A stretch of DNA of 64,000 nucleotides from Halobaculum sp. MBLA0143. Its GTDB lineage: Archaea > Halobacteriota > Halobacteria > Halobacteriales > Haloferacaceae. Shown in pieces: positions 45,439 through 53,939 of this stretch. Under the pieces are notes generated by a model. That model was not told where the DNA came from and made no database searches. It was given only the letters and a program-made list of their open reading frames with translations. The stretch lies in contig NZ_JBGKAC010000002.1 of the NCBI RefSeq assembly GCF_041361465.1, positions 372,001 to 436,000 on the forward strand. Direction: 5' to 3'. Made by a program: the position numbers and the translations under genes. Numbering within the stretch: position 1 is the first letter of the stretch; each line of letters opens with the position of its first letter.

Positions 45439-45536
45439 TCGCGTCGTCGGGTACAGAGAGTCGTCAAGCGGAGGCTCACCCACAGAGCTAATAGCCAGAC
45501 ACTTTATGATCCGAACGCAAGAGGGAACGATGATCG

Positions 45537-46469
45537 ATGAGTGACCTAGGAGAAGCGGTCGACCCCGACAGTCTCGGGGGGCCGGAGTTTCTTGCTTACT
45601 CTGTCCTCTCCGTGCACAGGGAGGAGGGTCACGGTGAGCTGTCGCGGACGGGCTACCACAAGCTGACGACGATTGCGGACCTCAAGCTCCGGTCGGACCA
45701 CGGACTCGACATCGGGCTCCAGTCACACTGGTACTTCTACGGGCTCACGGTGGTCGAGGACGCCTTCCGCGAGCAGATCGCGTTCACGCCGAACGCGAAC
45801 TACCACAGCGGGCAGGCGTACTACCCGGCCGACCGAGTCTCCGAGACGGATTTTGCACACCTCGATCCGGAGTTACGCCGGACAGTTCGGTCAGTCGTTC
45901 AGCAGATCGTCGAGAGACACGGTGACAAAGACTGGCGCGAGTTAGAACGGTACCAGTACAGAGCGTACGCTCCGTCGGAGTTCGTCGAGCGGTACGCGAT
46001 GCTACGAGGAGTCTTGTACGAGAGACGGAAGCGTGGAGCCCGACAGGCGTCGCTCGGACGGTTCGACCACAGCACGCCCGACGCCGTCGTCCAAGGGCTC
46101 GACCGGATGTTGGAGGCGTTTCCCGAGGATCGCTACGAACTGCTTGCCGACGAGTACCTCCTCTGGGACGACACCTTTCGACTGCTCGCAGACAACGGTG
46201 CCCCAGCCGAAGAACTCGAAGCCTTTCACGAACGGATGGTCGAAGCCGTCTCTCGGGTGTACCTCCGGTTCGAGGTCAGGAACAACGTTCCGACGGAGCA
46301 GCTTCACGAGTGGGCAGTCGAGGCGCGCCGCGAGATCGAGCAGTTCCGTGCCCAGGTCGAAACCGTGCGATCCCGTGCCCTGTCGACGCACGAACCCGAG
46401 GTCGGGCTCTCGACTGTGGCCGAAAGCTACAACGCGACGATCCACGAGGAGATCGAGAATCTCGACTGA
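45537..46469 (+). CDS. Unknown 310-aa protein, first gene of a coupled pair
   Basis: A protein of 310 aa from the ATG at 45537, with a TATA-like ACTTTATGATC at about 45499-45509. Its stop overlaps the start of the next gene (TGATG). The N-terminal 100 residues include PEFLAYSVLSVHREEGHG and TGYHKLTTIADLKLR, suggesting a winged-helix-like domain somewhat like Panacea/DUF4065 antitoxins, but this is not certain. Residues 130-310 are helical with conserved-looking aromatic residues. No catalytic motif recognised. Its coupling with a PIN-like gene suggests an antitoxin or adaptor role. Confidence 0.6.
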   Translation: MSDLGEAVDPDSLGGPEFLAYSVLSVHREEGHGELSRTGYHKLTTIADLKLRSDHGLDIGLQSHWYFYGLTVVEDAFREQIAFTPNANYHSGQAYYPADRVSETDFAHLDPELRRTVRSVVQQIVERHGDKDWRELERYQYRAYAPSEFVERYAMLRGVLYERRKRGARQASLGRFDHSTPDAVVQGLDRMLEAFPEDRYELLADEYLLWDDTFRLLADNGAPAEELEAFHERMVEAVSRVYLRFEVRNNVPTEQLHEWAVEARREIEQFRAQVETVRSRALSTHEPEVGLSTVAESYNATIHEEIENLD

Positions 46470-47152
46470 TGACGGTCGACGCCTTCCTGGATAAGGGAGT
46501 GATCCTGGGCTACTGTTTCCTGGTCGATCCGGCCGCCAAAGAGTGCCGACGGTACGTCTCCGCTGAGGGAAAACAACTGTACGCGACCGAGCACGTAGAG
46601 CGCGTGTTCCAGCGGAAGCGCGACGAGATTCTGGAACGGCAGCGCAACGGGGTACTCTCGCACTGTCGTGAGCTACGAACCGACTACAGCGGCACCCTGT
46701 CTGAAGAAGACGTTTCGGAGCTCCGTTCGGGAGTCGATCGGTACGAGAACGACGCTTGGCGATATCTCGAAGACTACTACGAGGGAAAGGTAGGCGAGTC
46801 GGTCACGGACGTGGACCGAGAGCTTCGCGGACTCGCCCGTGGACTGGAGAAGCTGGCGGAAGAACGGCGAGAGGAGCTGTACGAGCGACTGATCGACTGG
46901 ATTCGGTTCCGGGACTACTCAGGAGACGAGTACGACCTCCACGACGAACTCTCTGGGCTGAAGGCCGAGGATCGGACAGACGACTTCCGAGTCGTCCTCG
47001 ACGCACACGATGTCGGCGTCGAGTGCGACGGGGTCACGGAACTGGCGACGAACAATCCGACGGAGTTCGCCGACGACGCCTACGGCGAGCAGATCCTGAC
47101 ACACACGGAGATCGACCGGATCGAACTGTTGTTCGAGTCTCGCAGTCGGTGA
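46469..47152 (+). CDS. PIN-like protein, possible toxin nuclease
   Basis: A protein of 227 aa translationally coupled to the 310-aa protein. The N-terminus (MTVDAFLDKGVILGYCFLVD) and the C-terminus (VVLDAHDVGVECDGVTELATNNPTEFADD) resemble the first strand and the last acidic part of PIN ribonuclease domains, with Asp residues in the expected places. The middle is an unusually long helical insert (about residues 50-165). RNA or DNA cleavage is inferred from this similarity alone. It may form a toxin-antitoxin or defence unit with the two upstream genes. Confidence 0.55.
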   Translation: MTVDAFLDKGVILGYCFLVDPAAKECRRYVSAEGKQLYATEHVERVFQRKRDEILERQRNGVLSHCRELRTDYSGTLSEEDVSELRSGVDRYENDAWRYLEDYYEGKVGESVTDVDRELRGLARGLEKLAEERREELYERLIDWIRFRDYSGDEYDLHDELSGLKAEDRTDDFRVVLDAHDVGVECDGVTELATNNPTEFADDAYGEQILTHTEIDRIELLFESRSR

Positions 47153-47210
47153 CGAGCCGTCGGACGGCGTAATCGAAGTTACCTTCAGCCCCGCCTCCGA
47201 ACGCCCACGT

Positions 47211-47732
47211 ATGGACAGAACGCGCAGGGAGTTCCTGTACGGCAGCGTCGTCGCTGGGGTCGCGGTCACGGGCTGTCTCGGCCGCGAGACGGCACCAGGG
47301 CCGGTCGCGGCCGCGGGCGACACCCAGTGTGCCCAGTGTGGGATGGTCGCCGCGGACCAGCCCGGCCCGGCCGGCCAGACGGTGTACGGCGGCGACGACG
47401 AGCCGACGGAGTTCTGTTCGGCCGTCTGTACCTACCGCCACCGCTTCCGCCAGGCGGAGACCGACCCGCGAGTGACGTACCTCACTGACTACAGCACCGT
47501 CGACTACGAGGTGTCCGGGTCGCCACCGGTGGTGTCGGCCCACCTCGACCCCGCGGCGTTCGCGGACGCGAACGACCTCTCGCTCGTCGTCGACGCCGAG
47601 GTGGAAGGCGCGATGGGACCGGCGCTCGTCCCCTTCTCCGCGACCGACGACGCCGAGGCGTTCGTGAACAGTCACGGCGGCGAGGTGATCGACACCGGCG
47701 ACGTGACACGGACGCTCGTGTCGAACCTCTAA
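47211..47732 (+). CDS. nosL: NosL-family copper-binding lipoprotein
   Basis: A protein of 173 aa. Twin-Arg signal with lipobox (RTRREFLYGS then VTGCLG, Cys24). The NosL fold follows with CAQCGM, the Cys-x-x-Cys-Gly-Met copper site, near residue 42-47, and Cys residues FCSAVC near 65-70. NosL delivers Cu(I) to nitrous oxide reductase. It is convergent with nosY and separated by 40 bases. Confidence 0.9.
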   Translation: MDRTRREFLYGSVVAGVAVTGCLGRETAPGPVAAAGDTQCAQCGMVAADQPGPAGQTVYGGDDEPTEFCSAVCTYRHRFRQAETDPRVTYLTDYSTVDYEVSGSPPVVSAHLDPAAFADANDLSLVVDAEVEGAMGPALVPFSATDDAEAFVNSHGGEVIDTGDVTRTLVSNL

Positions 47733-47772
47733 CGCAGACGTTCCTGTCGACTCCGGCTCGCCGGAGCGACCG

Positions 47773-48627
47773 TCACCGTCGTGCGACGGCGACGGTCGCG
47801 GTCACGAGCCCGAGTGCGGTCCAGGCAAGTAGGCCCACGACGGCAGCGCCGGCGGCGACCCCGCCGGGTGAGCGCTCGACGGCGACCGCGACCACCGTCT
47901 CGAACACGAGTCCGCGGTAGGCGCTCGTCGGCGACGCCGCGAGCGCGGTTGCGAGTGACCCCTCGCCGACGGCTTCGCCCGCGACGGCCGCCAAGAGGCC
48001 GAGCTCGCCGCCGGCGACGACCACAGTGAGGCCGAGGAGCCCGGCGACGACCGCCCGGCGGCGCGAGCCCGCGAGCGCGGAGACGGCGACCGCGACCGCC
48101 AGCGACGCCGCGGCCAACAGCCAGGTGACGGCCAGGAATCGGCCGTACAGCGCCGGCGAGTCGACGCCGCCGTGGCTGGCGAACACGGTCGAGGCGGGGC
48201 CGCCGGTGACCGCGACGGCCACGCCCACGAGCCCCAACGGGACGGTCACGACGACCAAGAGCGCGAGCAGTCGGCCGAGGTAGACGCCGGCGACGTACGC
48301 CGGCCCGGGGACGGGGTACGTCTCCAACACCGCGAGCGTCCCTCGGCGTCTGTCGTCGACGACCGCACGGTAGCCGACCGCGAACGCGACGGCCGGCACC
48401 AACACCTCCGTCGGTCGGAGGAGGTCGACGACCGCCGGGACGTAGCCCGTCTCGACGCCGCTGCCGACGACCGTGACACCCGTCACGACCGCCAGGACCC
48501 CGAGCGTGAGCAGCCCGTACGTCCGACTCCGCGCGCTCGCCACGAGCTCCCGCCCGAGGACGACCCGCGTCGCCGCCAGTCCCGCTCGGAGACGCGCCGT
48601 CGCTCCCGACCGTGGCTCGTCGGTCAC
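47773..48627 (-). CDS. nosY: ABC permease of the Nos system (NosY-like)
   Basis: A protein of 284 aa from a GTG at 48627 overlapping the end of nosF. It has six hydrophobic helices of the ABC-2 permease type; the loop after helix 1 holds YRAVVDDRRRGTLAVLETYP, as in NosY. With NosD and NosF it supplies an energised step in the maturation of the copper centre of nitrous oxide reductase. Confidence 0.85.
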   Translation of the reverse strand: MTDEPRSGATARLRAGLAATRVVLGRELVASARSRTYGLLTLGVLAVVTGVTVVGSGVETGYVPAVVDLLRPTEVLVPAVAFAVGYRAVVDDRRRGTLAVLETYPVPGPAYVAGVYLGRLLALLVVVTVPLGLVGVAVAVTGGPASTVFASHGGVDSPALYGRFLAVTWLLAAASLAVAVAVSALAGSRRRAVVAGLLGLTVVVAGGELGLLAAVAGEAVGEGSLATALAASPTSAYRGLVFETVVAVAVERSPGGVAAGAAVVGLLAWTALGLVTATVAVARR

Positions 48628-49409
48628 TCCTCCACCTCCGCCGGGGTGTCGGCTTCGGGGCAGGGGGACCGATCCGGCTGCGCCGCCACCTCGCGGTCCG
48701 CGTCCGCGTGCGCCTGGAGCACACCGTCGCCACCGACGGCGTCGGCGAACGTCTCCACGAGCGGACCACCCCACTCGTCTCGAAGCTGGTCGGGCGGGGC
48801 GGTGGTGACGAGCTCGCCGCGGTCTAAGACGGCGACCCGGTCGGCCCGGCGTTGGACCCGCGCGAGGTCGTGAGAGGAGACGACGACGGCGTGGCCGTCG
48901 GCCGCCAACGCCGCCGCAGTCTCGAACACCCGTGTCGCCATCGTCGGGTCGAGCCCGCTGGCGGGCTCGTCGAAGACGACAGCCGGCGGCGCGCCCGAAA
49001 GCGCCTGCGCGACCCCCAACAGTCGTGTCGTCCCGCCCGACAGCGCCTCGACTCGCCGGTCGGCGACGGCCGACAGCCCGACGCGATCCAGGAGCCGGTC
49101 CGGGTCGTCGCCGACGAGCCCGGCGTAGAACGCCAGCGTCTCTCGTGCGGTGAACCCCGGGCGGAACGCCGGCCGCTGCGGGAGGTAGCCCACCCGCCGG
49201 GTCGCCGCCGGACCGTCGTAGCCGACCGATCCGGCGCTCGGGTCGAGGAGGCCCGCGAGCAGCCGCAACAACGTCGTCTTGCCGGAGCCGTTCGGGCCGA
49301 CGAGCGCCGTCAGCTCTCCCGCCGGCACGGCGAGGTCGACGTCGGAGATCGCCCGCACGTCGCCGAACGTCCGAGTGACGCCGTCGGCGTGGAGTCGTGG
49401 ATCTGTCAT
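48624..49409 (-). CDS. nosF: ABC ATP-binding protein of the Nos system (NosF-like)
   Basis: A protein of 261 aa with Walker A GPNGSGKTT near residue 40, signature LSGGTTRLLG near residue 122, Walker B AVVFDEPASGLDP near residue 143 and SSHDLA. It overlaps nosD and nosY by four bases at each end, so the three genes form one translationally coupled operon. Confidence 0.88.
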   Translation of the reverse strand: MTDPRLHADGVTRTFGDVRAISDVDLAVPAGELTALVGPNGSGKTTLLRLLAGLLDPSAGSVGYDGPAATRRVGYLPQRPAFRPGFTARETLAFYAGLVGDDPDRLLDRVGLSAVADRRVEALSGGTTRLLGVAQALSGAPPAVVFDEPASGLDPTMATRVFETAAALAADGHAVVVSSHDLARVQRRADRVAVLDRGELVTTAPPDQLRDEWGGPLVETFADAVGGDGVLQAHADADREVAAQPDRSPCPEADTPAEVEE

Positions 49410-51499
49410 GGTGTCTCGCGGTGTGTCGTGGTGGTGTTCGTCGTGTCCGTCGCGTTCGTCGCTCCCGTCGTGTCCGTCGCGTTCGTCGCTCGCGCGCTCG
49501 CGGTGCGATTCGCCGGCAGCCAGTCCGGGCCGCCGACGGCGGTGCCGTCGCGTGCGGCCGCCAACAGTTCGGGGTTGGCCGGCTCGGCCAACGGCGACCG
49601 GTCGACGGCACCGGCGCTCCGGAGCCCCGGGGCACTCCCGCGGAGCCCGCGGACGGCGTCGACGACCGGGCTCGCGCGCAGCGTCGTCGCCGCGTCCGTC
49701 CGGGCGAGCAGTCGGTCCAGAGCGGCGGTGGGCGCGTACGGCCGCGAGAGCGTCCCGTCGGGCAGCTCTCGCCCGGTCGCGCCCGCCCAGTAGTTCCCCC
49801 GGCCGTCGCGTCCGAACACCCGGAGCAGGCTCGCGCTCACCTCCGCGTGGCGCTCGTTGCCGAGGAAGTCGTTGGCGGCGACCGTGCTGGAGGGGACGAC
49901 GCTGCTCGCGCTCAGCCCCGCCTCGTTGTCGACGAGGACGTTGTGCTCGTACACCGACTGTGTCGCGGCCGTCGACAGCCCGTCGTCCGTGCCGACGACG
50001 ACGTTCCGAGCGACGTACGACTGCGAGCCGGCGGTGAGGACACCCGCCCGCGACCGGCGCACGTCGTTGCCGACGATCGCGTTGCCGGACGGCGAGGTCA
50101 TCACGACGACCCCAGCGAGATCCTGGCTGCGGGCGACGTTGTCGGCGACGAGCGCGTCGGAGGTGTACATCAGGTGGACGCCGAACCGGCCGCGGACGAA
50201 TCGGTTGTCCCGTAGGACGCTCCCGTCCGCGCGGTGGAGGTAGATCCCGTCGCGGCCGTCACGGAACACGCTCTGCTGGACGACCACCGTCGACCGCAGC
50301 GCCGCGACACCCATGAACCCCTCCTGCCAGCCGTCGTCACCCTGGACGCGGACGGCGTCGACGACCGCGTCGCTCTCGCGGGCCAACACCCCGCCGGCAC
50401 CCGTCTCGATCGTGACGTTCCGGACGTACAGCCCCGGCGCATCGTCCGCCCAGACGCCGGCGTCGCCCGACCCGTAGGCGGTGACGACCCGCGCGTCCCA
50501 CGACCCGTTCGCGCTGCCGACCGCCTGGCGCGACGGCACCGTCGCCTCGCCGACGCCGACGAGTCGCAGCCCCGCGACGGTGACGTTCGACGCCGTCACC
50601 CGAATCACGGAGCCGTTGCCGCCGCCGTCGACCGTCACCGCAGCCGACGGCGCGTCCCCGACGACCGACCCCGCTGTCGGCGTCGCCGGTCCGTCGCCGC
50701 CGGCTCCCCGCGCCCGAATCGTCAGCGGCTTCGTCACGTTCACCCCGCCGCGGTAGCGCCCAGGCGGCAGGAGGACCGTCGTGTTCGGCGGCGCGGCGTC
50801 GACGGCCGCCGACAGCGTCGGCGCGTCACGGCCGACCACGACCGACACCGGGCGGTCGAGGCTGTCGCGGACGGCCGCGACCCGCCGGTCGGCACGCCCG
50901 CGTCGCTCCGGGACGGCCGCCTCGACGCCGGCCGCGCGGGCGACGGTGTACTCTCGTTCCCGAAGTGTCGTCCAGTCGATTGCGTCCCCGCCGCAGTCGT
51001 CCGCGAACGCCCGAGCGCTCGCCCGGTCGTCGAACGGCACGACGAGGGACCCGCCGGTCGGCAGCGTCGCGTCGCTGTCGACGACGTACGTCGCGTCGCC
51101 GGCCGGCAGCCACTCTGGCTCCGTCTCCGTCTGGAGCCCGCCGTCACGGCACGTCACCCCCGTGTCGGCGTAGTCCGAGACGTAGATCGCCAGGGGGTAG
51201 CCGAACCGACGCTCCCGCCCGGGGGCGTCCAGCCCCGCCAGCGCCTGCGAGACGCCGGTGTACTCCAAGACGTACTCGTACTGTGAGTAGAACACCTGCG
51301 CACGCGGGAGTCGCGTCCCCCGTTCTTCGGCCGCCCGTGTCGCGGCCGCGGTGTACCCCCGCTCGACTACGGTGTCGTCCGTGACCGGCGACGGCGTCGC
51401 CGCCCCGACGGGCGCGACGAGCGACGCCGCAGCGATCACCCCCGCGAGCGCGACGAGCCCGAACGCGACGACGACGAGCCGGCTGTCTGTCGGGTCCAC
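49406..51499 (-). CDS. nosD: NosD with N-terminal NosL-like domain (fusion)
   Basis: A protein of 697 aa from a GTG at 51499, longer than usual NosD (about 400-450 aa). A signal-anchor helix (residues 8-33) is followed by an extra domain to about residue 190 that has NosL-like features (VVDSDATLPTG and VVPFDDRASARAFADDCGGD). The rest, about residues 200-620, is a parallel beta-helix with repeated GNDV/ADN-type turns as in NosD/carbohydrate-binding repeats. The tail is Thr/Ala-rich and low-complexity. NosD acts in the periplasm-like space with NosF and NosY. The usual NosL Cys-x-x-Cys site is absent from the fused domain. Confidence 0.85.
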   Translation of the reverse strand: MDPTDSRLVVVAFGLVALAGVIAAASLVAPVGAATPSPVTDDTVVERGYTAAATRAAEERGTRLPRAQVFYSQYEYVLEYTGVSQALAGLDAPGRERRFGYPLAIYVSDYADTGVTCRDGGLQTETEPEWLPAGDATYVVDSDATLPTGGSLVVPFDDRASARAFADDCGGDAIDWTTLREREYTVARAAGVEAAVPERRGRADRRVAAVRDSLDRPVSVVVGRDAPTLSAAVDAAPPNTTVLLPPGRYRGGVNVTKPLTIRARGAGGDGPATPTAGSVVGDAPSAAVTVDGGGNGSVIRVTASNVTVAGLRLVGVGEATVPSRQAVGSANGSWDARVVTAYGSGDAGVWADDAPGLYVRNVTIETGAGGVLARESDAVVDAVRVQGDDGWQEGFMGVAALRSTVVVQQSVFRDGRDGIYLHRADGSVLRDNRFVRGRFGVHLMYTSDALVADNVARSQDLAGVVVMTSPSGNAIVGNDVRRSRAGVLTAGSQSYVARNVVVGTDDGLSTAATQSVYEHNVLVDNEAGLSASSVVPSSTVAANDFLGNERHAEVSASLLRVFGRDGRGNYWAGATGRELPDGTLSRPYAPTAALDRLLARTDAATTLRASPVVDAVRGLRGSAPGLRSAGAVDRSPLAEPANPELLAAARDGTAVGGPDWLPANRTASARATNATDTTGATNATDTTNTTTTHRETP

Positions 51500-51567
51500 G
51501 GCGGCCGTTGGCGGTCGAGCGTCAAGTGGCGTGTGGTTCTCGTGTACGCCCCCTCGTCGGCCATCGG

Positions 51568-52095
51568 TCAGACCGACGCCGGCTGGCCGTCGTCGCGCTC
51601 CCGACGCGCCCGTTCGAGTTCGCGGATGCGCCGACGGACAGTTCGCCAGCGGTCCAGCGCGGTCAGCGTCTCGTCGACGTCGGCGTAACCTCCGTGTTCG
51701 ACCGCATCGACGGCCGCGGGGTCGTCGGCGTCGAACCGCTCGGCGAACGCCCGTTCCCGCTCCGCCAGACGCTCGGCCCGCTCGCGGAGTTCCGCCGGCG
51801 ACTCCCGCCGGAGTTCCTGAACCCGACGCCAGGCGAAGTAGTCGTCGTTCCGGCGGAACGTCGCCGGCGTGTCGTCGACCCGCTCCAACACGCCGACCTC
51901 GACGAACCACCGGAGGTACTCCCTGGCCGTCTCCGTCGCCACGTCTGCCTCGTCGGCGACCGCGCTCACCCGCGTTGGCTCGTACAGCTCCAGCGCGACT
52001 GCGTACACCCTGTCGCGTGTCGACTCACTGGCGACCGTCTCGGACCACTCCGCGGCCAGACTCGGCGGCGACTCGGGCTCGTCGTCCGTCATCAC
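51568..52095 (-). CDS. Winged-helix transcriptional regulator
   Basis: A protein of 175 aa starting with GTG-ATG; either may be used. A TATA box, AACTATATG, at 52118-52126 is about 27 bases before 52095. Residues 25-75 form a winged helix (RVSAVADEADVATETAREYL), and a long helical dimerisation segment follows. This is the general layout of a common haloarchaeal regulator family (DUF7342-like). It lies just upstream of nosD on the same strand, and probably regulates the nos genes. Confidence 0.72.
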   Translation of the reverse strand: MMTDDEPESPPSLAAEWSETVASESTRDRVYAVALELYEPTRVSAVADEADVATETAREYLRWFVEVGVLERVDDTPATFRRNDDYFAWRRVQELRRESPAELRERAERLAERERAFAERFDADDPAAVDAVEHGGYADVDETLTALDRWRTVRRRIRELERARRERDDGQPASV

Positions 52096-52216
52096 TCGAA
52101 CAGAGAGGGGGCTGCATCATATAGTTGGTGCCTGCCTATTTTACTGAGGAGAGTAGTCGGTGCCGTCGGGAAGTCGATAGGTGTGGGGTTTCGCCCGCCC
52201 ACGGCGAGGGCCACCG

Positions 52217-53500
52217 TCAGCCGTCGGCGTCGCTTCCGGGCGTACCCCCAACGTCACCGGCGTGGACGTACCCCAGCCCGACGACCGGGACGGCAGCCAG
52301 CAGGCCGATCCCGCCGACGAACACCGCGAACACGGCCGGGAAGACGGAGTCGGCGAGGGCGGCCGACAGCGCGGCGTGACCGACCAAGGCGACGACAACG
52401 GCCGCCACCGCCAGCGCGACCCGACGGCCGAGACCGTGTCGGTGCCACGCGACCCCGACGAGCAGCGTCGCCGCGACCGGGAGCGTGGAGACGGCCGCCA
52501 GCCCGCCGACCAACAGCGTGACCACGGCCGCTCCGACGCCGGCCGGTAGCGCGTCGAACGGCGCACCGGCGGACGCCACCGGCGACTGGAGGGCTGCGGT
52601 GGCGACCTGGAGCGCGAACACCCCGCCGAGGAGCCCGAGCCCGCGCCGTTCCGTCAGCGGGTCGCGTCGCCTCCGGACCGCCGCGAGGGCGTACGTCCCG
52701 ACGGCGACCCCGACGTACGTCACGCCGAGCCGTTGGAGCGCCGGCAGGAGCGCGGCGCGGAGGTAGAACCCCGCGTAGCTGCCGACCGTCGCCAGCGGGT
52801 TCACCTCGCTGACGGCGTAGTACGTCCCGTCGCGGACGACCACGCTCGGCACGTTCGGTGGCACGAGCAGCCGCCCCAGGCCGTCGCCGTCCGGCGGCGA
52901 GATCGTCGCCTCTCCCTGGTCGACGATCCGTCGGACGGCCGGCCGGACCTCCTCGTACCGCTCCGCCAGCGACGACACCACCGTCTCGCCGGCGACGGAC
53001 CGCAGTCGCAGCGTGAACGGCTCGAACCCCGAGGCGTTCTGGATCGGGGTAGCGGTCGGGGACCGGGTCGTCTGCGTCTCGGTCGTCGCCGTGGTCGTCT
53101 GCGTCTCGGTCGTCGCCGTGGTCGTCGCCGCCGTTGGCACCGATGCGTTCTCGCCCGGACGCGTCACGACACGGTAGTACCGACCGTCGTAGACGGCGTA
53201 CTCGTGGTCGTCGAGCCTCGCCAACGGCGACTCCCGGTCACGCACGGTCACCGGCCCAGCGTCGACGGCCCGGTCCAGCACGTCGCGGTCGGCGGGCGTG
53301 TCCGCGTCGGCGGTGAGGTTCGCCACCTCGTCGACGCGGTGGGCGACGACGGTCGCGTCCGTCTCCGGCTCGACCGCGACCGCCTCGTACGTCCGGTCGA
53401 GATCCGGCGCTGGCACGGCGAACGGCGCGAGAACGAGCGGCAACCCCAGGAGGAGGACGACGACGAGCGTCACGGTTGGGCGTGGCAGGGACACGACCAC
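52217..53500 (-). CDS. Membrane protein with extracytoplasmic domain, unknown
   Basis: A protein of 427 aa. One N-terminal helix (residues 7-28), a large external domain (30-240) interrupted by a Thr-rich linker with ATTETQTT repeats, then five helices in the C-terminal third. No enzyme motif. A TATA-like GTTTTATCAATCC (53517-53528) precedes the start. Functionally unassigned; placed beside the nos operon, but in separate transcription. Confidence 0.7.
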   Translation of the reverse strand: MVVSLPRPTVTLVVVLLLGLPLVLAPFAVPAPDLDRTYEAVAVEPETDATVVAHRVDEVANLTADADTPADRDVLDRAVDAGPVTVRDRESPLARLDDHEYAVYDGRYYRVVTRPGENASVPTAATTTATTETQTTTATTETQTTRSPTATPIQNASGFEPFTLRLRSVAGETVVSSLAERYEEVRPAVRRIVDQGEATISPPDGDGLGRLLVPPNVPSVVVRDGTYYAVSEVNPLATVGSYAGFYLRAALLPALQRLGVTYVGVAVGTYALAAVRRRRDPLTERRGLGLLGGVFALQVATAALQSPVASAGAPFDALPAGVGAAVVTLLVGGLAAVSTLPVAATLLVGVAWHRHGLGRRVALAVAAVVVALVGHAALSAALADSVFPAVFAVFVGGIGLLAAVPVVGLGYVHAGDVGGTPGSDADG

Positions 53501-53569
53501 CGAGTGAGGTGTCGGATTGATAAAACGACGGCTCGGGTGTCTCGCGGTGATACGTGTACCGCGGGCGTC

Positions 53570-53806
53570 GTGTTTCGCTCACTGAGACACGCGGACGTGG
53601 ATTTAGCCTCCGAGAGTGTCGACCCACTCGTGTCGAGCCTGTTTCAGAACCCGGCTGTCCGGTACGGGGTCCCTATCACGAACGCGCTCGTCGTCGCCGC
53701 CGTCGCGGTCGTCTTCCTCGACGGGCTCGCTCGCAACGTCGCGTTCGCAATCGCCGTGGTCGAGGCCGTCGTCGTGCCACAGGTGTTGGCTCGCGCTGCG
53801 CAGTGA
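53570..53806 (+). CDS. Small membrane protein (78 aa)
   Basis: Starts at a GTG within a longer frame that is open through the neighbouring gene on the other strand. It has an amphipathic N-terminus (VFRSLRHADVDLASES) and two hydrophobic helices (VAAVAVVFLDG and AFAIAVVEAVVVPQVL). It resembles the many small haloarchaeal membrane proteins of unknown function. Confidence 0.6.
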   Translation: MFRSLRHADVDLASESVDPLVSSLFQNPAVRYGVPITNALVVAAVAVVFLDGLARNVAFAIAVVEAVVVPQVLARAAQ

Positions 53807-53939
53807 GTCCGACGGTCCACCGCTCGCGGTTCCACGACGACTCACCGCTCGCGGTTCCACGACGACCACGTCGGACTCCGGGCGGGGCCGCCGGTGACGC
53901 GACCGCGGACGTGTCGCCGGGTTTGATAGGAGGCGGACC

